Positions 41,112 through 50,315 of a DNA stretch of 64,000 bases are shown here, piece after piece (position 1 is the first letter of the stretch; each line of letters starts with the position of its first letter). This stretch comes from Listeria_A hofi. Lineage in GTDB: Bacteria > Bacillota > Bacilli > Lactobacillales > Listeriaceae. A program made the translations under genes and the position numbers. A model generated the notes under the pieces. That model was not told where the DNA came from and ran no database searches. It saw only the letters and a program-made list of their open reading frames with translations. The stretch is taken from positions 1 through 64,000 of the forward strand of contig NZ_CAUYTL010000012.1 in the NCBI RefSeq assembly GCF_963575615.1, read 5' to 3'.

Positions 41112-42980
41112 TCTACTGTATTCTAGTGTCGACTCAATATTACGTGTTAACGTACTTCCCGCACCTACAACGACGTTCTCCCCAATGCTTAGATTTGGCA
41201 CCACAACACTCCCAGCACCAATCAACACACTATCTGCCACAGTACATCCGCCTGTCACAACGCTTCCAGGAGCAAAATGAACAAAATTGCCAACTGAAAT
41301 ATCATGTTCCACGGTAGCGCCACTGTTTACAATCACATGTTTACCAAGCGTCGTATGTGCCTGAACAATTGCCCCTGCCATCACTAAACTGCCCTCATCG
41401 ATTCTTACAGTTGCTTCTACAAAAGCAGTCGGATGAATAATCACTGCAAATCTTTTTCCAGCCAAAGCCAAAGTTCTGGCGATTTTTTTCCGAATTTCAT
41501 TATCACCAATTGCTACAAAAAAGACCACATCGTTATTCATTTGCGTCAAACCATGCAAGCTTTCATCCAATGATGTATACACAATCCCTTCTCGCATCAT
41601 AGGTTCATGATACTTATCGTCCCATACCTCCGTCAATTGGTAGGTTCCACTTTCCCGAACGATATTCTGAACAATTTTACTATGACCTCCGTCACCAATA
41701 ATAACAAGGGATTCCACCGATGATTTTTTTCTAAACAAAAATGGCGCCACCTTCTGCAGATCCGCCCATCTCACAAACAATACATCGCGAAACGGCACAC
41801 GATATTTCCGTTTAAACCAAAGCACCATTGTCATCCCACAAAAGGCATAGGAGATAACCGAAGCAAATGCAGAACCATAAATATGAAAGAATGGAATTAG
41901 CGCTACATTTAAGCCGATATTTAATAATACACTAATAAGCAATGTAATGAAGTAAAAACGCCACCCACCGTTAGCTGAAAACAATGTTCCAATAATTTTC
42001 GTATAGACCATAAAAGGAACTGCCAAAAACATGAAGACTACAATCGGATATGCTGCCACAAAATCGGGCCCAAATAATAACCCCAATATTGGTTTTCCAA
42101 ATGCAATAACCAGCACTGCAACAAGAACAACCGCTGTGAAACCTAGTCGAATCGAAAATGTCATTCGCTTCACGTCATCCTTACGCGCATTATGATGGAA
42201 CATAACCTCTTTAAAAATATCCGGAATCATCCACGAATACTCCGCAAGCGCAACGCCTGTACTATACAACCCAATATGATAAAAATCCACAGACATCACT
42301 TTCAAAATAATAATATCTGCCTGATAATTAATCGCGATCAAGAAAGAGGTCAATAACGGGAGAAAGGCTAGCATTGTCATCTTCTTATATTTAACCGGAA
42401 CAATTGTAAACTTAAAATCCTTATCCCACAATGACACTAAAGAAAAAAACATCGATACGTAGCTCTTCAATCCGAAAATAATCAAAATCAGATACAAATT
42501 TTCACTCGTCAGGAAAAAAGCAAGGGTAATCAAGCTCGTATTTATGAGCGATGAAATAATAATAATCATGGACTGCTGCTTCAAATTTTCCACTAAATTA
42601 ATTTGTGTCACTTGTAAATTCAACACATTCACACTAATCAGCAAAGCACTTATACCTAAAATCACATTTTTCGTAATCACCATAATAAGCAAAGAAATAA
42701 TCAAATACAGAAAAAATTGAAGAAAAGAGTAACTTACAAAGAGATTTTTGGCACGCTTATCTTGCTTTCTAAAATGCGGATAAATAAGTGAGATACCCAA
42801 GTTAAGAATCGTTGTCCCTACAATTACAACATTGACGATAAACATATATTCCCCGCGCATTGCAGGTCCAAAATATCTCGCCACCAGCATCAGACTGATA
42901 ATTCCATTAAGAACAACGAACCCTTTTTTCACAAAAGTCAGGAAGAATGCGTTATTAAACATTTGTGTAGCAAAACTCAT
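41097..42980 (-). CDS. Wzx-type flippase fused to PglD/NeuD-like sugar N-acetyltransferase
   Basis: One continuous 627-residue frame contains two proteins. Residues 1 to about 410 form a polysaccharide-export flippase with 12 or so membrane helices (FVVLNGIISLMLVARYFGPAMRGE at the N terminus). Residues 424-627 form a left-handed beta-helix acyltransferase: LVIIGDGGHSKIV dinucleotide-like start, IIHPTAFVEATV, then hexapeptide repeats with the catalytic His in GATVEHDISVG. PglD-type enzymes acetylate a UDP-4-amino sugar in bacillosamine synthesis; normally they are separate proteins of about 200 residues. The fusion would tether sugar modification to lipid-linked unit export. It is the last gene of the locus and overlaps the preceding gene by 4 nt. 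Confidence 0.88.
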   Translation of the reverse strand: MSFATQMFNNAFFLTFVKKGFVVLNGIISLMLVARYFGPAMRGEYMFIVNVVIVGTTILNLGISLIYPHFRKQDKRAKNLFVSYSFLQFFLYLIISLLIMVITKNVILGISALLISVNVLNLQVTQINLVENLKQQSMIIIISSLINTSLITLAFFLTSENLYLILIIFGLKSYVSMFFSLVSLWDKDFKFTIVPVKYKKMTMLAFLPLLTSFLIAINYQADIIILKVMSVDFYHIGLYSTGVALAEYSWMIPDIFKEVMFHHNARKDDVKRMTFSIRLGFTAVVLVAVLVIAFGKPILGLLFGPDFVAAYPIVVFMFLAVPFMVYTKIIGTLFSANGGWRFYFITLLISVLLNIGLNVALIPFFHIYGSAFASVISYAFCGMTMVLWFKRKYRVPFRDVLFVRWADLQKVAPFLFRKKSSVESLVIIGDGGHSKIVQNIVRESGTYQLTEVWDDKYHEPMMREGIVYTSLDESLHGLTQMNNDVVFFVAIGDNEIRKKIARTLALAGKRFAVIIHPTAFVEATVRIDEGSLVMAGAIVQAHTTLGKHVIVNSGATVEHDISVGNFVHFAPGSVVTGGCTVADSVLIGAGSVVVPNLSIGENVVVGAGSTLTRNIESTLEYSRKKTE

Positions 42981-43504
42981 AGAGACATTTCCTGCGCGCG
43001 AATAACTCGAGCTGGTACTCCACCAATAATCGTATGTGGTTCAAAATTCTTCGTCACAACAGCGTTCGCTCCAACAGTCGTCCCTTCTGCCACCGTAACG
43101 CCAGCATTAATAACGGCATGACTCGCTAGCCATGAACCTTTTCCAATAACGACACCCGCCGCATTAGACTCCATCGAAACCGCACCATCTTGATAGACAT
43201 GTTTCGATGTCACAATGACGCACATCGGGCCCACCGATACATTCCGTTCAATCTTCAAACCACCTGTACCATTCAAATAACACTGATGCGCAATGTACAC
43301 ATCATCTCCAATACTAATCAAGTCTGGCCGGTTAATAATAACCCGTGATCCAATTCTGAAATTAGCGCCGCATTCCTTGAAAAAAGGGCGCATCCATCGA
43401 CCACGAATTTTAGTCGTAACATCCGTATTTGGCATCAAGGCAGTAATCAATTGGATGCAATGTATTGGTAACACATATCGGAAAAACAATTTTTTCTTAT
43501 TCAT
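42977..43504 (-). CDS. Hexapeptide-repeat O-acetyltransferase (WcaF/CatB-like)
   Basis: The 175-residue protein has left-handed beta-helix repeats (ISIGDDVYIAHQCYLNG, IERNVSVGPMCVIVTS, GVVIGKGSWLASHAVINAGVTVAEGTTVGANAVVTKNF) ending IIGGVPARVIRAQ, typical of sugar O-acetyltransferases. The catalytic His is probably in TSKHVYQDG. It would acetylate a sugar of the repeat unit. ATG 43504 is chosen over the codon at 43513 because AGGAG is 9 nt before the former and touches the latter. It overlaps the genes on both sides. Confidence 0.82.
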   Translation of the reverse strand: MNKKKLFFRYVLPIHCIQLITALMPNTDVTTKIRGRWMRPFFKECGANFRIGSRVIINRPDLISIGDDVYIAHQCYLNGTGGLKIERNVSVGPMCVIVTSKHVYQDGAVSMESNAAGVVIGKGSWLASHAVINAGVTVAEGTTVGANAVVTKNFEPHTIIGGVPARVIRAQEMSL

Positions 43505-44927
43505 AGTGAACATCTCCTAGACGTTTCTTGTAAACAATTTTTCGATTCACGTAGTATACGATTAAAAATAGCGCCAAGTTATAGCTAAGATCATTGATAA
43601 TATTCATCGTGTTCTGCCCCATCAACATGCCCATCCGCGTACAAACTAACGTCAGGAAGTAGAACATCTCAATAGAACGTGTCTGATCAATTTTGGATTG
43701 GATAAAATAAGCGAGACATACGACTAGCACAGATAGTAATGGTGACAAAAGATATCCAAAAAACAAGTTCCCTTGGCCAATCATTGGCAAAATTTGCGTC
43801 GCGTGATCCGAATAAAAGTAACGCTGATTAAAGAAAATATTCGAATACTCAAACGGCAAGTCCTTCACCAACATATTGACCCCAATCATTGGTCGGAAAA
43901 TATCGAAAAATAATACACTCCAATGTTGCGCCTCTGGATAAATCAATTTTGTTTCAAGTGCCATCGCCACATTGTACGGCCCACCAAAATACACTTGTAA
44001 ATTATCCGTAAAATCGGTAATACCACTCGTACCACCTGATATCGAAGCAATATTTCGCACTGTACTCATGATGATAAGAATTCCAACAAGCATCCCAATA
44101 ACAAGGAATACAACCATTTTGAAATACTTAGGGAACAACAATCGAAACGTAACTAAACTAACAATCGTAACGAGTACAATATCCGAACGGTTCGTACCAA
44201 TAAAAATTCCGATGTTAACAAAGAGCGCACCTATCGCAATCCAGACATAAAGTAACTGGCTTGTTGCTTTATGTTTCTTATATGCCCACCACAGAACAAT
44301 AATAAAGAGGAGCTGTTTCGCTAAAATAAACATATAACCACCAAGCATGACCATCACATTACTGCCTTCCATTACATCCACTAAATCAGGCTTCGGAATA
44401 AAGAAGCTAATCGATGAAATAACGCCAGGTATTCCTACCGCAGCTAGCAAAGCAACCGCAGTAAATATCATATAGCCAAAATAGCTTTTCGTCCCGTCAA
44501 ATGGCTGTTTCTTATCTCTCGGCCGGTACTTTTTATTTTGTAAATAATCCAAAATCCCAATAACAATCGTCACGATAACCAACTCATACACCATGAGATA
44601 AATCGCTGTTTCCATCGATCCAGCAAGTGGCGGTTCCGGTGATCTGCCTCCGTAATAATCATTAAATACAATAAAGTAAGGTAGCAGTACAAATCTGGCA
44701 AACCCAATCCCGGTAAAAACAATAATAAATACTTGAAATCGCCGGAATAATACCCTTGAAAATAAGATTAGGAAACAGATGGTATACGTCAAAGGTAATA
44801 AAAATAATTGGTCGTAACCACTGGCATTGGCATAGTTCGCTACATAAAAGGTGACAAAACCACCGATACCTAGCATGATAAAGTTTAGCGCTATCGTATA
44901 GAATTGTTTCGGAATTTTTATTGGCAT
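43497..44927 (-). CDS. Wzy-like polysaccharide polymerase
   Basis: The 476-residue protein has 12 or more hydrophobic helices and a larger loop near residues 300-390 (FTDNLQVYFGGPYNVAMALET, DLPFEYSNIFFNQRYFYSDH), as in O-antigen and capsule polymerases of the oligosaccharide-repeat-unit type. Wzy sequences are poorly conserved, so the call rests on topology, that loop and the gene cluster, which has Wzx and Wzz but no other polymerase candidate. The ribosome-binding site is weak. Confidence 0.8.
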   Translation of the reverse strand: MPIKIPKQFYTIALNFIMLGIGGFVTFYVANYANASGYDQLFLLPLTYTICFLILFSRVLFRRFQVFIIVFTGIGFARFVLLPYFIVFNDYYGGRSPEPPLAGSMETAIYLMVYELVIVTIVIGILDYLQNKKYRPRDKKQPFDGTKSYFGYMIFTAVALLAAVGIPGVISSISFFIPKPDLVDVMEGSNVMVMLGGYMFILAKQLLFIIVLWWAYKKHKATSQLLYVWIAIGALFVNIGIFIGTNRSDIVLVTIVSLVTFRLLFPKYFKMVVFLVIGMLVGILIIMSTVRNIASISGGTSGITDFTDNLQVYFGGPYNVAMALETKLIYPEAQHWSVLFFDIFRPMIGVNMLVKDLPFEYSNIFFNQRYFYSDHATQILPMIGQGNLFFGYLLSPLLSVLVVCLAYFIQSKIDQTRSIEMFYFLTLVCTRMGMLMGQNTMNIINDLSYNLALFLIVYYVNRKIVYKKRLGDVHYE

Positions 44928-44949
44928 ATTGAGTCATACATCCTTCACA

Positions 44950-46098
44950 TTATTTGCTGATGATTGTTTTTACCGCGTCCATTACATAGTCCTGTTCCTC
45001 TTGCGTCATCTGCGTACTGGATGGCAAACATAGTCCCGTCTGGAATAGTTTACTTGCTACATCACCCGTCTCATGCGCATAAAAAGGAGCATCTTGAAAA
45101 AGTGGCTGCTTATGCATTGGCTTCCATAATAATCGACTATCAATCCCTTGTTCCTTTAAAGCTTCCATTATATCGTTTGGTGTTTTTTTAACAGCTTCAT
45201 CGCAAAATGTCATTGCTGAAAGCCATCGATTTCCCTTTGCTTCCTCTAATTCAGGCATCATTGTCACACTAGGAATATCTTTAAAGCCCTCTTTATATGC
45301 TGCAAAGATAGCTTGCTTTTTTGCTACCCGCTCATCCAAAACTTCCATTTGAGCGATACCAATACCTGCGAGTACATTACTCAAGCGATAATTGTAACCC
45401 ACTTGATGATGCAAATAGTACGGCGCCTCTTCTTTCGACTGACTTGCTAAAAAACGCGTTTTCTTAATCTTTTCTGGTTGTTTAGCTACTAGTGCGCCAC
45501 CACCAGATGTTGTAATGATTTTGTTACCATTAAAAGAAAAGATTCCAAAGTCACCGAATGTTCCAAGTGGAGCCTGTTGATACGTGCTACCAAGTGCTTC
45601 TGCCGCATCTTCTACTACCGGAATACCGTATTCATCTGCCAAAGCGATAATTTCATCCATTTTCGCAGATTGTCCGTAAATGTGTACCACGATGATAGCT
45701 TTTGGTAACTGGTTCTTAGCTTTTGCATCTTCTAACGCTTTTTGTAAGGCATATGGAGACATACACCACGTTTCTTCCTCAGAGTCAATAAATACTGGCT
45801 TAGCGCCGAGATACAGTGCTGGATTAATGCTCGCAACAAAAGTGAATGTCGAACAAAATACCGTATCTCCTGCTCTAATTCCCAAAAGTTCTAACGCTAG
45901 GTGAATCGCTGCTGTTCCAGATGAAACGACCGCTGCATCTGAAACTTGATTATAGGCAGCCAAGCTCGCTTCAAATTGATCTACATTGGAGCCTAACGGT
46001 GCTATCCAATTCTCCTGAAAAGCTTTCTGAATGTATGCCTCTTCCATTCCACTCATATGAGGTACCGCTAAAGGAATCATTTTCTTTTTTTTAAGCAT
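44950..46098 (-). CDS. DegT/DnrJ/EryC1 aminotransferase (PglE/EpsN-like)
   Basis: The 382-residue PLP enzyme of the sugar aminotransferase family has IPLAVPHMSGMEEAYIQKAF, VVSSGTAAIHLALELLGI, VVEDAAEALGSTYQ and the PLP lysine in FSFNGNKIITTSGGG. In diacetylbacillosamine synthesis the PglE homologue aminates the 4-keto sugar from PglF. Segments YRLSNVLAGIGIAQMEVLDE and DSRLLWKPMHKQP agree with the EpsN/PglE branch. It overlaps the phosphoglycosyltransferase gene by 8 nt, so the two are coupled. Confidence 0.88.
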   Translation of the reverse strand: MLKKKKMIPLAVPHMSGMEEAYIQKAFQENWIAPLGSNVDQFEASLAAYNQVSDAAVVSSGTAAIHLALELLGIRAGDTVFCSTFTFVASINPALYLGAKPVFIDSEEETWCMSPYALQKALEDAKAKNQLPKAIIVVHIYGQSAKMDEIIALADEYGIPVVEDAAEALGSTYQQAPLGTFGDFGIFSFNGNKIITTSGGGALVAKQPEKIKKTRFLASQSKEEAPYYLHHQVGYNYRLSNVLAGIGIAQMEVLDERVAKKQAIFAAYKEGFKDIPSVTMMPELEEAKGNRWLSAMTFCDEAVKKTPNDIMEALKEQGIDSRLLWKPMHKQPLFQDAPFYAHETGDVASKLFQTGLCLPSSTQMTQEEQDYVMDAVKTIISK

Positions 46099-46699
46099 GT
46101 TTAATCTCGTCCAACCTTTCCATTGTCACTTGATCTGATGTATTCACATTTTCTCGGCGAATTACTTTCAAAACCGTTTTTTTATAGATGAACATATCTA
46201 GCTTAAGCGACTGATTTTCGACATAAAAGATATCTAATTGGAACTTCTCCTGCCAGCTGATGCTATTGCGCCCGTTTACTTGTGCCCAACCGCTAAGGCC
46301 AGGTTTAGTATTGTGTCGCTTCTTCTCTTCTTCTGTATAATAAGCGAGATATTCCTTTAACAGCGGTCGCGGTCCAATAAAATTCATATCTCCTTTAATA
46401 ACATTAATTAATTGTGGCAATTCATCCAAGCTGAGCTTTCGTAATGCGATTCCGAATGAATTTAGCCGTTCATTATCCGGTAATAATTGACCTTCTGCAT
46501 CCCGTTCGTCTGTCATCGTTTTAAACTTATATATTTTAAAAATTTTTTCATGCAAACCTACTCGTTCCTGAGCAAAAAAGATTTTCTTGTCTAACTTCAC
46601 CCATACGAGTAAGGCGATTACAATTAACAATGGCGCTAACAACAATAACATCACAATCGCTATCCATCGATCCATCTTATTTTTCCACTTCATATACAT
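46091..46699 (-). CDS. Monotopic phosphoglycosyltransferase (PglC/EpsL-like)
   Basis: The 202-residue enzyme starts polymer synthesis by moving a sugar phosphate onto undecaprenyl phosphate. It has one N-terminal reentrant helix (WIAIVMLLLLAPLLIVIALLVW), IYKFKTMTDERD, LRKLSLDELPQLINVIKGDMNFIGPRPLL and GLSGWAQVNGRNSISW, the small PglC type lacking the extra helices of WbaP. Together with the PglF, PglE and PglD homologues, diacetylbacillosamine phosphate is the most likely substrate. It overlaps its neighbours on both sides. Confidence 0.9.
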   Translation of the reverse strand: MYMKWKNKMDRWIAIVMLLLLAPLLIVIALLVWVKLDKKIFFAQERVGLHEKIFKIYKFKTMTDERDAEGQLLPDNERLNSFGIALRKLSLDELPQLINVIKGDMNFIGPRPLLKEYLAYYTEEEKKRHNTKPGLSGWAQVNGRNSISWQEKFQLDIFYVENQSLKLDMFIYKKTVLKVIRRENVNTSDQVTMERLDEIKHA

Positions 46700-47840
46700 C
46701 TTGCTTATCGGCCTCCAATTCGCTATACAACCTTTCTAACTGTTGCCAAATAATTTCAGATTTAAATTCTCTACTAACTCGCACGTGACCATTTCTGCTA
46801 AGCTTCTCAGCCAACGCGTTATCTTCCAAAAGTGTCAGCAATGTCTTTTTCATAGCAATTATATCGCCCGCGTCGATTAGTAATCCTGTTTCATCTGGAA
46901 CAATCGCATCCTTTGCCCCTGTCACATTGGTTGTAATAACAGGCACATTTGCTGCTGCAGCCTCTAGAATGACATTTCCGAAACCTTCCCGATAAGTCGG
47001 TAAAATAAACACATCCATCAGGCGATAAAAAGAAGCTGTTTTTGAAACAAATCCTGTTTTTATAATGTGCGGATTCTCCTCTATCCTCTTCTTAGTAAGC
47101 GGTGCAACCATATCACCCGCTTCAAAATCACCAACTAAAAGTAGTGTAAGATTCTCTTGCTCCATAGAAAGTTCCGTGAAAGTAGCCACCAAATCATCGA
47201 TACCTTTATCTTTCGTCAATCGTCCTACATAGCCAATAACCTTACCCTGATTATCCGGCAAATATCGTTTCTTCAAACTACTTACTTTCGACTCATCCAA
47301 TTGGAACTCCTCTAAATTTAACCCATTATAACTCCCTGATCCCAACACGCAAATCTTCTCTCGGGGTGCTAGCCGTTCTTCTACTAAAACTTCCTTCAAA
47401 CTAGGACTAACAGCAATGCATACCGTACTCAGTTTACATACTAATTTTTCAATGAAGCGTAATAGCTTTCGTTTTTTCCCTGTGCAAGTCTCAAATCTTA
47501 GTCCAATGACAGAGTAAATTCTTGCCGGCGTACGTGTTAGAAATGCCGCTATCATGCATAGTAAACTCGCTTTTGGTGTGGATACATTAGTAATGTCTGG
47601 TCTTACTTTTAAATAGATCATGATAATTTGGAGTAATGACAACAAATCAGAAAATAGTGCTATTTCCCGCGTCATTCGTACGTTGTGCACGGTGATATTC
47701 TCGGGTAGCGCCTGGTCTATCTCTCCACTAGGCGAACAGATTAGATGAATGTCATATCCTTGTTTGCTAAAGTATTCTAACTGGCCTCGGAGCAATTGCA
47801 AGCTAATCGATGACGTCACTCCCATTAGTAATTTGGCCAT
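46677..47840 (-). CDS. GT4 glycosyltransferase, probably second sugar of the repeat unit
   Basis: The 387-residue GT-B enzyme has an N-terminal acceptor domain (GVTSSISLQLLRGQLEYF, TPKASLLCMIAAF) and a GT4 C-terminal domain with VIGYVGRLTKDKGIDDLV, LPTYREGFGNVILEAAAANVPVITTNVTG and the EX7E motif. Its place next to the PglC-like gene, with a 23-nt overlap, suggests it adds the second sugar (PglA-like). Donor unknown. Confidence 0.87.
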   Translation of the reverse strand: MAKLLMGVTSSISLQLLRGQLEYFSKQGYDIHLICSPSGEIDQALPENITVHNVRMTREIALFSDLLSLLQIIMIYLKVRPDITNVSTPKASLLCMIAAFLTRTPARIYSVIGLRFETCTGKKRKLLRFIEKLVCKLSTVCIAVSPSLKEVLVEERLAPREKICVLGSGSYNGLNLEEFQLDESKVSSLKKRYLPDNQGKVIGYVGRLTKDKGIDDLVATFTELSMEQENLTLLLVGDFEAGDMVAPLTKKRIEENPHIIKTGFVSKTASFYRLMDVFILPTYREGFGNVILEAAAANVPVITTNVTGAKDAIVPDETGLLIDAGDIIAMKKTLLTLLEDNALAEKLSRNGHVRVSREFKSEIIWQQLERLYSELEADKQDVYEVEK

Positions 47841-47841
47841 A

Positions 47842-49113
47842 TTATAATCTCCAGTAGTCGATGTTACTCGGTTTTTCCGAACTGTTTAATGCGCCCTTCA
47901 CATCCATGAAAATACCATTTGGGGCGACTAAATCAACTAATGTTTCCCAACCTGCTGTAACGTACTCTGCGTGAGGTACCGCCATAATAACTGCATGACT
48001 TGGTTTCAATTCCGCGAAAGGTACCAGTTCATCATCAAGCCTCGTCCCTTCCGCCGCTAATACTGTATCTGAAAGCTGTACCTTGATACCAAATTGCTTT
48101 AATTCTGCGATAATATCCATCACTTTGGAGTTCCTCATATCAGGAACATTCTCTTTAAAAGTGACACCTAAAATCGTAACGACGCTATTTTTAATTGGCA
48201 AATCCGCGGCAATCATTCTTTTGATAAGGCTAGAAACGATAAAGTGACTCATACCATCATTAATTCTGCGACCAGCTAAAATCATATGCGGATCGTAGCC
48301 CAGCATCTGCGCTTTGTGTGTTAAATAATACGGATCAACGCTGATACAATGCCCACCGACAAGACCTGGCGCAAAGGGTAGGAAATTCCATTTTGTTTTT
48401 GCTGCAGCTAACACTTCGGATGTATCGATGTCTAACCTGTCAAATATCATCGCAAATTCGTTCATAAGAGCGATATTTAGATCTCGTTGCGTATTCTCAA
48501 TCACTTTCGCGGCTTCTGCTACCTTGATGCTGCTTGCTTTATAAACATCCGCCTGAATCACAGACTTGTACGTCTCATAAATAATTTCTGTTACCGATTC
48601 TGTTTGACCAGATACAATTTTGTTAATAGAGGAAAAGGTGTTTTTCTTATCGCCGGGGTTAATTCGCTCTGGGGAATAGCCTACATAAAAATCTTGACCT
48701 GCGTTTAGTTTGGAGTATTTTTCGAGGACTGGTACACATTCTTCTTCGGTCACACCTGGGTATACGGTAGATTCGTACACGACAATCGTTCCCTCCGCCA
48801 GATTCTCACCAATAGTCTGGGAAACACTAATTAACGGCGCTAAATTCGGTTGTTTATCGTTGGTGATCGGTGTTGGTACAGCTACAATGATAAAATCGCA
48901 TTCTTGTAATTTTTTTGCATCTGACGTAAACTCAATCTTTGCTTTTTTCAGATTTTCTGTCGTTACTTCTTTTGTCGTATCACTATTATTTTGAAGTGCT
49001 TGGATGCGCGCTTCGTTAATATCGAATCCAACTACGGTTTCCTTTTGTCCAAATGCTACCGCTACTGGCAAACCGACATAGCCTAGACCTACGACTGCAA
49101 TTTTTCTAGCCAT
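47842..49113 (-). CDS. UDP-N-acetylhexosamine dehydrogenase (WbpO/TviB/WecC group)
   Basis: The 423-residue dehydrogenase oxidises the C6 of a UDP-sugar to the acid with NAD. Motifs: VVGLGYVGLPVAVAFG, VAVPTPIT, YESTVYPGVTEEECVP, the nucleophile Cys in PGLVGGHCISVDPYYLTHKAQ and VTILGVTFKENVPDMRNSK. The VGGHCISVDPYYL form points to an N-acetylated substrate (UDP-GalNAc, GlcNAc or ManNAc) rather than UDP-glucose, so the polymer should contain an acidic sugar. It is placed between the two glycosyltransferase genes. Confidence 0.88.
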   Translation of the reverse strand: MARKIAVVGLGYVGLPVAVAFGQKETVVGFDINEARIQALQNNSDTTKEVTTENLKKAKIEFTSDAKKLQECDFIIVAVPTPITNDKQPNLAPLISVSQTIGENLAEGTIVVYESTVYPGVTEEECVPVLEKYSKLNAGQDFYVGYSPERINPGDKKNTFSSINKIVSGQTESVTEIIYETYKSVIQADVYKASSIKVAEAAKVIENTQRDLNIALMNEFAMIFDRLDIDTSEVLAAAKTKWNFLPFAPGLVGGHCISVDPYYLTHKAQMLGYDPHMILAGRRINDGMSHFIVSSLIKRMIAADLPIKNSVVTILGVTFKENVPDMRNSKVMDIIAELKQFGIKVQLSDTVLAAEGTRLDDELVPFAELKPSHAVIMAVPHAEYVTAGWETLVDLVAPNGIFMDVKGALNSSEKPSNIDYWRL

Positions 49114-49130
49114 TATTATAATTCCTCATT

Positions 49131-50315
49131 TCATTTGTTGTGTATGGTGCTTTTAAAATCTTGGAAAAATTGGTGCCTGATTTCTTGTAATCGCTCACTT
49201 TGAAAAGTCGCTGCTCGTTCAAAGGCTAACTTAGCATATTGTTGTCGTTGCTCTTGGCTAGTTGCAAGTTTGGCTAATTTCTCAGCTAGCTCAGCAGCAT
49301 CATTTGGCTCGTGCAATTGTTCTTTTGTAATGAGTTCTGGAATACCGCCAACATTCGATCCTAAACAACTGCAACCTCTGGATAAAGCTTCAATTAACGC
49401 CCTTCCTTGCCCTTCCGTTTTGCTTGGCATCAAGAAAATATCGATATCATCTAGCCACTCGTAAACGCTATGGTGGGGCAATGTTCCGGAAAAAACAACA
49501 TGTTCTGCTAATCCAAGCTGAGCTATCACTCCAAGCCACGCTTCTTTTGACCCTCGTCCTAAAATTCGAAACTCAAATGGAGGTAAGTCTGACTTAATGC
49601 TTGCCAGCGCTTCAAAAGCTGTCTCAAAACCTTTATAAGGCGAAGATAGCGAACCATTCATGCCGATAATCAATTTCTCTGTTGGTTTCGTATTTCTTTC
49701 ATGGCGTCGCTCAATCGTATCCATTGCTAGTTTGGGAAGTTCTACATTGGAGCAAGATACACTCTGCCCAATCGTCGGATAACGTTCTTGTAAATGTTTA
49801 TCCGTAATATATAGTGTACTTTGAGATTTTCTAACGCTCCGCTTCATCTTCCATTCTGCAAAAGGGGCGTATAGCTTCCCTTTCCAATCACCATATGTTG
49901 CCATCGCATGATAAGCATCGCCAACCACTTCAATACAGTATGGCGTATTCGTTTTCCGAGCTGCTTTGACTGCCATATAGCCGATTTCTGAAGGCAAACG
50001 AGCGATGACGCCATCCGCTTTTTCAACTGCCGCAAGCATCGTTTTGTATCCTCGTGGAAATGGCGTAAAAGCTCGGATTCCATATGGATTTGGCATGCCT
50101 TCAAACGTGACGCCTTCACCACTTGAAAGGTTTAAAAATTCGGTATCCAAATCTCCCAATGGTTCCACACGAGCGATGACAGTGAGCCGATCTATATGCT
50201 TCACATAGCGTTCCCAATTACTGTACGAGAAGGCAACTTCCGAATAAACCTGCCCATCCACAGCTTCTAAAAATCGATTATCGTGTGCAAATAACCAGTT
50301 CAAACTACTCACCAC
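49131..50315 (-). CDS. GT4 glycosyltransferase
   Basis: The 394-residue enzyme has a GT4 C-terminal domain: LIIGMNGSLSSPYKGFETAFEAL, FRILGRGSKEAWLGVI, FLMPSKTEGQGRALIEALSRGCSCLGSNVGGIPEL. The N-terminal half (NWLFAHDNRFLEAVDGQVYSE) is unlike the other enzyme. The start is a GTG directly after the stop codon of the dehydratase gene, so it relies on translational coupling. Donor and acceptor unknown. Confidence 0.83.
   Translation of the reverse strand: MVSSLNWLFAHDNRFLEAVDGQVYSEVAFSYSNWERYVKHIDRLTVIARVEPLGDLDTEFLNLSSGEGVTFEGMPNPYGIRAFTPFPRGYKTMLAAVEKADGVIARLPSEIGYMAVKAARKTNTPYCIEVVGDAYHAMATYGDWKGKLYAPFAEWKMKRSVRKSQSTLYITDKHLQERYPTIGQSVSCSNVELPKLAMDTIERRHERNTKPTEKLIIGMNGSLSSPYKGFETAFEALASIKSDLPPFEFRILGRGSKEAWLGVIAQLGLAEHVVFSGTLPHHSVYEWLDDIDIFLMPSKTEGQGRALIEALSRGCSCLGSNVGGIPELITKEQLHEPNDAAELAEKLAKLATSQEQRQQYAKLAFERAATFQSERLQEIRHQFFQDFKSTIHNK

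Noticed and set aside
44662..44937. Upstream ATG with a better-placed GGA before the Wzy gene
   Set aside because: It opens a different frame with no membrane-protein pattern consistent with Wzy; the in-frame ATG at 44927 is kept despite a weak site.
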